Source: Imbricaverruca yamaguchii (taxonomy: Eukaryota; Arthropoda; Thecostraca; Neoverrucidae). Taken from it: a stretch of DNA of 64,000 nucleotides. The notes under the pieces were generated by a model. It saw nothing but the letters and a program-made list of their open reading frames with translations. It was not told the origin of the DNA and made no database searches. The translations under genes and the position numbers were made by a program. Positions 24,250 through 34,063 of the stretch are shown here, in pieces. The stretch spans positions 578,501 through 642,500 of the forward strand of contig JAOTOL010001458.1 of NCBI GenBank assembly GCA_034440575.1. Reading direction: 5' to 3'. Each line of letters starts with the position of its first letter. The first letter of the stretch is position 1.

Positions 24250-26572
24250 GCAAGTCGCAGGTGACGCGCATCACATCGGCAGACGTAGTTCTTCACCCTG
24301 CTGGGTGCTGTGGGCGACTTTCCATTGGCGGTGTCGGCTAATGACGGGAGCGGCAAATATGCTATTGACGGGGTTGGTTCATGCTTTCCCTCACCTTGCA
24401 CGGCCCCTCTTCCAGATAATCATGCAGTCAGTGTCTTCCACATGGCCCCTACTTCTCCAATGATCAACGCCTGGTGTCAACACACTCCGGACACTGTTAC
24501 GCTGGATAAACAGATGTGACTTGAGCAGGGTGTATGACGTATGATTACGCTCGGCGTAATGAGTTTACACGACCCTGGTGGTGCCACTCTGACTGTTAGT
24601 TTGGGAGGGAACGCCACCGGACTGGGTTTGACCTGATTAATGTCCATTTATTAGTGATTAATGACATACTGCGTACTCGGTTTCGCCACTTTGAATGGGA
24701 CGTTTCAGCACTGGCTACAGCTCCAGCACGTTTGTGTATCTGCGGATGGTCTCGGCTGGATTCTTGGTCTTGGTATCCACGGCCAGAGTATCGGGGTGGC
24801 ATAGAACGTCAGCGTGAACCAACACAGGATCAGTGCAGCAAACCTGATCTCAAACCAGGTCATCGTGGGTGACTACACCTACCGATTCGACTGAAACCTA
24901 CATGTGGGGAACGTATTAAATTTAGTCGACTGTAACCGGTCAAGGACCCATTTAAAATTGTAATTGCGTTGCGACGAGAGGTCAACTGTGCAACACGTGA
25001 CAATTTCTAAGAGATTATAGGCCCAATGGACATTTGTGTGCATCTCATGCAAAGATACAAACTTGACAGGGCTCAGCAAGATGAAGTCCGTATTAAAAAA
25101 GGGTCAAACCAACTTACCCTTGGATCAAGCTAAGTTGCCCTTGCCATCGTACCTAGGTCACCACAGGCCAAACATGAATGGTCTATATTTGCTTTATGTT
25201 TCATGGATTTTGTATTTTGGGACAGCTTGAAGAGTAGAGGATATCGTTCCTGAAATGTCCCACCCATATCAGTCAAACCGAAAAGAGGAAAGCAGATACA
25301 TACTTGCCAGGTGTGTGCAAGACAAAACGACATCATTGGTGCATCTCCAGGCCCATATGAGTCATACTGACAAAAATAAATTACGTCTAGCTTTCCAGTC
25401 AATATGGTATCTTCGTTGACCTAACTGACCCATATGACTCATACCGACCGAGAAACACACTTCGGGTTTTTATGGTAGCAAAAAATGTGACAGTTGATCG
25501 ACTGCCGACGGCATCAGTAAGCACAGACGACGCGCATTACTTCTCAGCCGAACTCACGACATCCAGCCACATCAGCTGTGTATAAGTCAGCTCACTGCGT
25601 TGCTTGGGTGTTTATATGAATTTGGGGAGAGTAAGTGAGTGTGGAAGTGCGAGTGAATGCATTGAATGTTTCGTTGATGTGGCCTACCTACTTTTGAGGA
25701 ACTTTCTGTCTCAATCTGGACAGTCAAACGGTAATGTTATAATACCGGTGGATAACTTAGGAAATCTCTTGTTTTCCCACGTGGTCATGGATTGAACAAT
25801 GACTCCGGCAAGTAGCTGTCAAATTGCAGCTTTTCAAGAAAAATTGCGAAAACTGCACTTACCTGACTTATTTCTTTACCTAATGTGATCTCTACAGTGA
25901 ACAACGGCTTAAAGGGTTCAACTTGTGCATCCATCAAATCTACAAGAGCGGGGACATCAAGTACGCTTTAAATCGAACCAACCTGTATATTGCGTGCTGG
26001 GATAAGTTGGTGAGATTGTTTGACCTATGCCACATTTCCCTTCTTTATTTCACCTGAGCCACTACGTCTTCCATGACACCCAGTCAAAAATTATGCAGCC
26101 GGAACGCGTATGGTTCGGTCTGTCAATCGTCTATCCAGCTCGGTCCATCTATTGGCCGCTGAGACGGACGGGTGTCGTTGAAACCCCTTTCCCGACACAG
26201 CTCACCCTGTCACTGGTGTTTGGCCAGAGTCTCAGTTGGTGTGGAGATGAGTCCATGCATTAAAGAATTCCATACCTATTGATACATTCATTGAGCTCAG
26301 TCCATAACATTATCGTGCCTAAATGTAATAATAATGTAATTCTTATGGTATCTAAAAACAAAATATTTTTCATTATCGTGCCTAGGTAAAATAATGTGAT
26401 CATTGTCGTGTGCAAACATCTTTTTGTGACCAGCATTGTGTCGTGAACACTATTGTGTATGCATTATTGTGATCATTATCGTGTCTAAATCAATCGAGCG
26501 TCATCCACAAGCGATACATGCCGTAACCAAGCGCCCTGACCATCCATTGGTGTCACACATGTACTTACACAG
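24250..26572 (+). other. Intron 4
   Basis: A GC-AG intron. No repeat array or mobile element is recognised. A degenerate stretch of ATTATCGTG/CATTGTCGTG motifs lies at about 26305-26490. Confidence 0.6.
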
Positions 26573-26699
26573 GAGCGCATGGCCAAGTCTAACGGGTCCC
26601 AGTGCGGCTTCTGCACACCCGGCATCGTCATGTCAATGTACGCTCTACTGCGCAACAACCCACTGCCATCTATCCGTGACATCGAAACCTACATGCAAG
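26573..26699 (+). CDS. Xdh: XDH exon 5 (residues 106-148), second 2Fe-2S cluster
   Basis: Acceptor TTACACAG, donor GTATGT, phase 1. Encodes [40 protein letters not shown] and MQ. C116 and C119 in CGFCTPG are ligands of the second 2Fe-2S cluster. The match with vertebrate XDH is almost residue for residue. Confidence 0.97.
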
Positions 26700-26702
26700 G
26701 TA

Positions 26703-26885
26703 TGTTTCTCTCTTTCACTCCCCCATCTCCTCTCCCCTTTATCTCTCCCTCTGTCTCTCCCTCTATCCCACCTCTATCTTTCAATCTAGCTCCTCATTAT
26801 CTCTCCCTCTCTCTCCATCTCTCCCCCACTATTTCCTCTATCTCCCCTATCTCCCCATGCCTCACCCTATCTCCCCTATATATCT
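26703..26885. repeat. (CT)n-rich pyrimidine tract
   Basis: Degenerate CTCTCC/CTATCTCCC tract directly downstream of the exon 5 donor. Confidence 0.85.
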
Positions 26886-26944
26886 ATTTCTCCAGACACC
26901 GCATGTTAATCGGTTGCATTGAGCGGCGGCACACCACGCCGGGG

Positions 26945-28846
26945 AGGATGGCGTGAGTAGGGAGTCTGAGTAGGGCCGGCTGGTCTGGGGATGGCACGAG
27001 CAGGGAGTCTGAGTAGGGCCGGCTGGTCTGGGGATGGCACGAGTAGGGAGTCTGAGTAGGGCCGGCTGGTCTGGGGATGGCACGAGTAGGGAGTCTGAGT
27101 AGGGCCGGCTGGTCTGGGGATGGCACGAGTAGGGAGTCTGAGTAGGGCCGGCTGGTCTGGGGATGGCACGAGTAGGGAGTCTGAGTAGGGCCGGCTGGTC
27201 TGGGGATGGCACGAGTAGGGAGTCTGAGTAGGGCCGGCTGGTCTGGGGATGGCACGAGTAGGGAGTCTGAGTAGGGCCGGCTGGTCTGGGGATGGCACGA
27301 GTAGGGAGTCTGAGTAGGGCCGGCTGGTCTGGGGATGGCACGAGTAGGGAGTCTGAGTAGGGCCAGCTGGTCTGGGGATGGCACGAGTAGGGAGTCTGAG
27401 TAGGGCCGGCTGGTCTGGGGATGGCACGAGTAGGGAGTCTGAGTAGGGCCGGCTGGTCTGGGGAAGGCGTGAGTAGGGAGTCTGAGTAGGGCCGTCTGGT
27501 CTGGGGAAGGCTAGAGCAGGGAGTCTGAGTAGGGCCGGCTGGGCTGGGGACAATGTGAGTAGGGGAGTCTGAGTAGGGCCGGCTGGTCTGGGGAAGGCGT
27601 GAGTAGGGAGTCTGATTAGGGCCGGCTGGTCTGGGGAAGGCGTGAGTAGGGAGTCTGAGTAGGGCCGGCTGGTCTGGGGATGGCACGAGTAGGGAGTCTG
27701 AGTAGGGCCGGCTGGTCTGGGGGAAGGCGTGAGTAAGGAGTCTGAGTAGGGCCGTCTGGTCTGGGGAAGGCTAGAGCAGGGAGTCTGAGTAGGGCCGGCT
27801 GGGCTGGGGACAATGTGAGTAGGGAGTCTGAGTAGGGCCGGCTGGTCTGGGGAAGGTGTGAGTAGGGAGTCTGAGTAGGGCCGTCTGGTCTGGGGAAGGC
27901 GTGAGTAGGGAGTCTGAGTAGGGCCAGCTGGTCTGGGGATGGCACGAGTAGGGAGTCTGAGTAGGGCCGGCTGGTCTGGGGATGGCACGAGTAGGGAGTT
28001 TGAGTAGGGCCGGCTGGTCTGGGGATGGCACGAGTAGGGAGTCTGAGTAGGGCCGGCTGGTCTGGGGAAGGCTAGAGCAGGGAGTCTGAGTAGGGCCGGC
28101 TGGGCTGGGGACAATGTGAGTAGGGAGTCTGAGTAGGGCCGGCTGGTCTGGGGAAGGCGTGAGTAGGGAGTCTGAATAGGGCCGTCTGGTCTGGGGAAGG
28201 CGTGAGTAGGGAGTCTGAGTAGGGCCAGCTGGTCTGGGGATGGCACGAGTAGGGAGTCTGAGTAGGGCCGCTGGTCTGGGGATGGCACGAGTAGGGAGTC
28301 TGAGTAGGGCCGGCTGGTCTGGGGATGGCACGAGTAGGGAGTCTGAGTAGGGCCGGCTGGTCTGGGGATGGCACGAGTAGGGAGTCTGAGTAGGGCCGGC
28401 TGGTCTGGGGAAGGCGTGAGTAGGCAGTCTGAGTAGGGCCGGCTGGTCTGGGGAAGGCGTGAGTAGGGAGTCTGAGTAGGGCCGGCTGGTCTGGGGAAGG
28501 CGTGAGTAGGGAGTCTGAGTAGGGCCAGCTGGTCTGGGGAAGGCGTGAGTAGGCAGTCTGAGTAGGGCCAGCTGGTCTGGGGATGGCACGAGTAGGGAGT
28601 CTGAGTAGGGCCGGCTGGTCTGGGGATGGCACGAGTAGGGAGTCTGAGTAGGGCCGGCTGGTCTGGGGAAGGCGTGAGTAGGCAGTCTGAGTAGGGCCGG
28701 CTGGTCTGGGGAAGGCGTGAGTAGGGAGTCTGAGTAGGGCCGGCTGGTCTGGGAAAGGCGTGAGCAGGGAGTCTGAGTAGGGCCGGCTGGTCTGGGAAAG
28801 GCGTGAGCAGGGAGTCTGAGTAGGGCCGGCTGGTCTGGGGAATGTC
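26945..28846. repeat. 43-bp minisatellite, ~44 units with variants
   Basis: The core unit is GAGTAGGGAGTCTGAGTAGG, GCCGGCTGGTCTGGGGAT, GGCAC. Variant linkers replace GATGGCAC with GAAGGCGT, GAAGGCTAGAGC or GACAATGT, and these recur in the same order, which points to higher-order repeats in the second half. The first ~11 units are nearly homogeneous. Minus-strand frames of up to 659 residues (PQTSRPYSDSLL) are artefacts. Confidence 0.97.
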
Positions 28847-28959
28847 ACGAAATTTGCACACAATAGAGTTAACTATCGTGCACATTCACCCTGCGAATTT
28901 CATTGCTATAGCCCTAATGGGAGCCGAGACTTTAGGGGGGCGGAATCCCTCCCCCTCCA

Positions 28960-29003
28960 TTGCGCATAATTTTCAGAGGCCCTCCAGGGCGCGTGTTAAG
29001 GTC
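28960..29003 (+). repeat. Fragment shared with the 62.8-63.5 kb duplication
   Basis: CCCTCCAGGGCGCGTGTTAA also ends both units of the tandem duplication near 63120 and 63495, preceded there as here by C-rich sequence. Confidence 0.6.
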
Positions 29004-29452
29004 CCTGTACCCCCAGCTTGACCACCATGGTATTTGTTACGCCAATTATGCAACTCAATAACAAACATACTACCTCGTATGTTTTGCTGTTTATTCGTAT
29101 GTGAGTGGGCGTTCGTGTGTGCGAGAGGGGGCGATGGACGGTCACTTCAGTGGAATTAGCTCACCTCCTCTAGTTCTTTAATTGCAAAATCCGCAGGCCT
29201 CTGTGACCCAGAGGCGCAGACGGGGCTGGCATAGCATGCATGTTTGCACCGTGAGGGCAGGCGCCGCAATGCGTTCGCCGGAAGTCTAGCGCGGACAATA
29301 GGCTATTGAAAAGATGGCACGGTCATGAGTCCGCCTCCGTTCGCTGCACCTTTGGGCACGGAGCTGTGCAGCTGTTCGGGGAACGCACGGTTTGGCGTGT
29401 CGTAAGCTCCGAGGCTGAAAGGGTAGGTCCGGCTAGGTTCTATAGACGACCA

Positions 29453-29485
29453 GCGGTATTGCCCAACGTCGTAGGGCAATACCGC
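29453..29485. other. Perfect 12-bp inverted repeat (stem-loop)
   Basis: GCGGTATTGCCC, nine bases, then GGGCAATACCGC. Stem identity is 12/12. Function unknown. Confidence 0.9.
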
Positions 29486-29917
29486 CACTCTATGCAATAT
29501 GTGCCGTTTGTCAATGCAAACTAGCCGAGAAATGGACCTTGCCATGATTGATTCGTCCAAAAAGTGTATATATTTTTTTAAAATAAATTTAATCCGAGTT
29601 GTTATTGGGGTGGCTTCAGGAGCCAGGGTTCTATTGCTAAGCAGAGCTTGTTGCGTGAATCCTGGCCCCACCACCCGATCCATTAACTCCAGTTCAACGG
29701 TAGAATTTAGACAGAAAGTTTAACGTGCCGCCAATGCCCGGACACGGCCGCCCGGTAGCCCGTCCCCGGCCTGTAAAGAACCTCTGAGGAGAAGTCAGGT
29801 CCGTCTTTGACTGTCTCACTAGTCCCCGGTGTCCCTCCAGCTGTCACCGACGCGCGTCGGCGTGTCGCCGGCTTCCCACCTCTGAGCGGCAGCGCTGTCA
29901 CCTGTGCGGCCTTCCAG

Positions 29918-30180
29918 GCAACCTGTGCCGGTGCACCGGGTACCGGCCGATCCTGGACGGGCTCAGGACGCTCACCTGCGAGTTCCAGGGCTGCGGCGCC
30001 GCAGGCTGCTGTCGCACCGGCGGAAGTTCCCAGGAGAACGGCGCGACGTCCGAGTCCGGCGCGACGGCCGAGAGCGACACGTACCGCGACGAGGAGCGCG
30101 TGGGCACGTCGCTGTTCGACGTGCACCAGCTGGCGCCGTACGACCCAACTCAGGAGACCATCTTCCCACCGGAGCTCATG
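29918..30180 (+). CDS. Xdh: XDH exon 6 (residues 148-235), end of Fe-S II and linker
   Basis: Acceptor GGCCTTCCAG, donor GTCAGT, phase 0. Encodes NLCRCTGYRPILDGLRT with ligands C151 and C153, then a Cys- and Ser/Gly-rich linker (CEFQGCGAAGCC and about 60 residues) and DPTQETIFPPELM, the conserved entrance to the FAD domain. The linker is variable between species and carries the region that loops over FAD in mammals. Strongly GC-rich compared with the introns. Confidence 0.97.
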
Positions 30181-31369
30181 GTCAGTGTCGGCTGGTGTGG
30201 TGCTTGGATTCCTGGGAAGTAAGTCAGTTGTCGACAGCTTGATTTACTTCCCGGATCATTTCGCAGTGCATGTCTCTCGTAAATGTTCACACGGTGTAAT
30301 ATGATACAAAATCCTTATTACAGATTGTCTGCTCGGATGGGCGCTAGTGAGATGGGTCAGCGTTACATGAACTTCCTTTTACCGGAAAGCACCGGCTCAT
30401 TACTTTACATCACCGGCTTGTTACTCTTATTTAGCACATTGTGAAAAAAACTCCCTGTGGTGAGTTCTGGGGCGTTAACGAAACAGATTTTGCAATGTTC
30501 ACTCTCGCAACTCCCAAAAATGCCGTTTGAAGAACTCCCTCAAATATTGCTCATAATTATAACAGTTTATTCTTCGAAGCTATCCATTTCCGCCTAGCGT
30601 TCTCCCCGAAACGCTTGAATATTCACTCCTTTACTTCCCATCATTCCCTTTGTGGGAGTTTCTGAGCTGTACTTTGGGGTTGGCGGAATGTAAGAGGGGA
30701 TCCTTCTTTGTGAGCATTCAATACCTACTCTCAGTTGCTCCCCTATGCACCTCATTAATCCCTTCCTACACCGGTATGGTCTACCCGGCTATTCCCCGGT
30801 CCTCTTCATTACTTGTACATGGCCATGCATTCCCCACAATATGTGGCATGCATGTGGCGACTAAACATATTGATGGGTGCTTCAGCATAGAATGAAGGAT
30901 GGGCAGCTGACATTCGTACAATGATCTTTGATCACAAAATCTTCCTGTCAGAAATACTCTAAATAGCATTGTATTTTATTTTTGTCAGGTTGACATCAAG
31001 AACTTCGTCCCACGCTACGTGTTATGATGTCTATCTGTGCCATCTGCATCCAGCCTGAGATGTCCAGATGACCATGCATCCAGTTCTCATCCTTTCGCTG
31101 TCTGAGCCAACTATTCCTCATGCTCGGCCATGTTCGAGGCTCTTCCCAAATCATGCTTCCTACACAGCGGTGCATCTAGTGTATCGCGCCTGTAGGCTCA
31201 GGGGACGAGTGGCCTAGGTGTATGTTGCTCGTCTCACAATCGAAAGGTTGTGGGTTCGAGTCTCACCTGTCGCTACTCTTCGCCAGCGACCAATCGCGAT
31301 GTGTCGTAAACCAATAACCAACCAACCGGCCTGTAGGCGTACCGTCTGACGCGCCGCTGACCTCCCCAG
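30181..31369 (+). other. Intron 6
   Basis: Contains a tRNA-Val-like element (31201-31274). Bases 30181-31200 show nothing recognised. Confidence 0.65.
31201..31274 (+). mobile_element. tRNA-Val(CAC)-like sequence, SINE head or tRNA pseudogene
   Basis: Polymerase III boxes are visible: A box TGGCCTAGGTGTATG and B box GGTTCGAGTCTC. The T arm pairs (GTGGG/CTCAC) around TTCGAGT, and the loop CTCACAA gives anticodon CAC. The acceptor stem (GGGACGA against TGTCGCT) pairs poorly, so it is more likely a SINE head or pseudogene than a working tRNA. Confidence 0.6.
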
Positions 31370-31511
31370 CTGGGACCGGAGTGGGCGAGCCAGTCGTTGC
31401 GGTTCGTCGGACCGCGGGTGACCTGGTACCGGCCGGTCACGCTCCACGAGCTGCTGCGGCTCAAGTCGGCATACCCGGACGCCAAGCTGGTCAACGGCAA
31501 CACCGAAGTCG
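31370..31511 (+). CDS. Xdh: XDH exon 7 (residues 236-283), start of FAD domain
   Basis: Acceptor GACCTCCCCAG, donor GTGAGG, phase 1. Encodes [20 protein letters not shown] then [11 protein letters not shown], matching TW...[24 protein letters not shown] of the FAD-binding domain, which contacts the FAD pyrophosphate. Confidence 0.97.
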
Positions 31512-33895
31512 GTGAGGCTAGTGCGCAGTGGCCGCTGTTCGGTGTCGTGAGCCATCGAATAGCAGCCCGGAATACTACGGAAAATACACGCAATATAACA
31601 ATGTGTTTCATGAAATAGCGATATCCAATTAAAAATGCCATGGGGAAAAACAACGGGAAATATGGGCATCAGGCATCCAGTAGGTGGTCGGATGTGCGGG
31701 AACTGTCCAACGATCCCGCGCAACATCCGGCCTCAAATAGTCCTATCTCTCCTGGGGCGGGGGGTCTCGCCGAAGCTCATCAAATGCGTCCGCTGCCCCT
31801 CTGCCTCTGATAAACTATGACTAGGGGCGGATGCAAATTATAACATCGGGGCCGCCGATCCCCTAGACCTAAGACACCTTCAGGGATGCTAGCCAATGTA
31901 AGAAGGAGGTTAAGGGGAGGGACACAGCCTTGAGGGAGGGACACAGCCTTCCAATTAGTATGTTAAATGTGCCCCCGCCAAGAAGAAATTCTCGACAGAG
32001 GGGACGCTTCTAGAATTAGCCATCCCTTTGGCGAATTCCTAAACCAGTCTAACTCAAAATTCTCCATTTGTGGATAGGCTGATTTATCTGCACATCAGTT
32101 GTCATCATTATTGTGCTCACTCCGGTAGTGCGCTGTGTGAATCAGCGCTGGTGATGGCAGCAACCGGTCCAATTACGGGTGGGCCAAAGCAATTCGGAAT
32201 TTGCATCACCACGAAACCCTGACTAGCTTGGCACCAAAAGGCCAGACCACGTGTGCCCCAACACCGGAAAGCTTTCACTAACCAACCATTATCACTAACC
32301 AACCAGCATGACTAAGAAGCCATTATCACTAACCAACCATTATCATTTGCAAAACATTACCACTGACCATCCATTGACCACATTATTATCACTAACCAAC
32401 CATTGACACTAACCCAGTGTTATATTATGACTAACCCACTATTATCCCTAACCAAACAGTATCATTATCTAACGAAAATCACTAAACAACGATCATCTCT
32501 AAACAGCCATCATCACTTACCATCCATTATCATTAGCCACCCATCATCATTAACCAACTAGTATTACGTCACTGTAGTAGCGTGATAATGGTTGGCTCGT
32601 GGTGAGTGGGGTGAGACGACCAAGGCAACTGTGGATTTGTATGTTTGCTTGGTGATAATTGTTGTAATCTGGTGGTCTTGAACATGCCTTTGAAAATCCA
32701 GCGTGCGTCTATAATCTGACTGACCCCCCACCACCACATACACACACTACTCAAAGATTGTGTCCATGGTCAATTTTTGCTTCTCAAACGTTGTAAGACG
32801 AGGCTTTGGGGAACAGTTCCCCAATGCCCATTCAACATTGAACTTGGGTATTAATAAGGCTAAAATGGTTGGTATAAATATTCCCGTAGACAGCACTCCA
32901 GATCTGAGGAAATGATAAGTTCCTATTGTCGTCACTTGAGCTGACGGAGTTCGTTTCTTCTTGACTGGAGTAGATCCCAGTACCACGGCAAATGGGCAGG
33001 GGCGCAGGGGCACGTGTCTCTCTAGGACTGTGGGGACCCGAAGGGGCCCGTGACCCTTGGTGCTAACAGCGTGCAGTCCCTTCCAGCGGAAACACAGCCA
33101 CGCGGATTAGGGCTCTTTGAGAGCATCCACATTGATGCCTGATTTTCGACCCGTAAAACCGGCATAAACCAAACAAATCTGCCTGATATGACAACTCTAA
33201 ATTCACAAAACCGTCCTGTTGCATGTGGTTTCAATGCTGTTAAGGGAAGAGACATGGACGCATTCTGGCTGCACGCGTACAAAGATGTCTACAATTTCGG
33301 TTCACTGGTATCTCCAACATGCGGATACTTTTTTTTTAATCCGGTGAGAATCGTCAGTCCGAATTCGCGAACACAACAAGCTGAAAATGCGAGGAATTGA
33401 TTAGTACAATGTCCTTGAAGTTAGTATGGGATAATAAACTGGCTGTTAACCAAGGAAGCCAACTTTCTACGAGGGAGACTACGACATTGTCTGCCACTTG
33501 TAACTAAATTTTCATGCTTACATAACAATGAGTGAGTATACGACATAGTGTGTTTTCGGCCAGTTAAGGTTATGCAGGGAAATCAACTAATACCATAACC
33601 TTCAACCCGATGCAAAATGATTAAAAGTATATGGCAACTCCAACTCCAGAGGAAAACATGCAGTTGAGTAAAACCAATAAGGGCGTATGAGGCGAACAGG
33701 AGGACGGCGAAGAAAACCCTGTCTGGATCCGATTGCACGGAGCACGTATGTGACAACTCAGCTAGCATTTTTAGGACAGCTTTTGGTGGCGGACTGTTGC
33801 TGGAGTTGCTTTTGGCGTCTCCATTTTGGTGCCCGGATGGCATCATTGCTTCATCATGGCGGGAGAGGGTGATCACCGACTTGCTTTGTTCACAG
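31512..33895 (+). other. Intron 7
   Basis: Contains a degenerate CACTAACCAACC array (about 32270-32560). Elsewhere nothing recognised. Confidence 0.6.
32270..32560. repeat. Degenerate CACTAACCAACCATTAT array
   Basis: About a dozen imperfect units of TATCACTAACCAACCAT with variable spacing. Confidence 0.85.
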
Positions 33896-34063
33896 GAGTG
33901 GAGGTTAAATTCAAGCACTGCGAGTATCCTGTGATCATCAGCCCTGGGCAGGTGGAGGAGTTGACCTCCGTGACCTGGGACGACGCCGGTGTGACCTTCG
34001 GCTCCGCCAATACGCTCTCAGATATCGAGCACGAGCTGAACACTGCCAAACAACAGCATCCAG
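33896..34063 (+). CDS. Xdh: XDH exon 8 (residues 283-339), FAD domain
   Basis: Acceptor TTGTTCACAG, donor GTGAAC, phase 1. Encodes GVEVKFKHCEYPVIISPGQV, EELTSVTWDDAGVTFGSANT, LSDIEHELNTAKQQHPG, matching the GIEMKFKNMLFP...I.GAA.TLS segment of XDH. Confidence 0.97.

Larger units (their letters stand above)
26700..29917 (+). other. Intron 5
   Basis: Holds a CT-rich stretch, the 43-bp array (26945-28846), a piece shared with the 63-kb duplication (about 28960-29003) and a perfect 12-bp stem-loop (29453-29485). The rest is not recognised. Confidence 0.7.

Noticed and set aside
24250..24262. GT donor 12 bases after the GC donor of exon 4
   Set aside because: It would add codons and join exon 5 in the wrong frame.
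26906..28885. 659-residue Pro/Ser-rich minus-strand protein
   Set aside because: It is the 43-bp array read in one frame; other minus frames are equally open.
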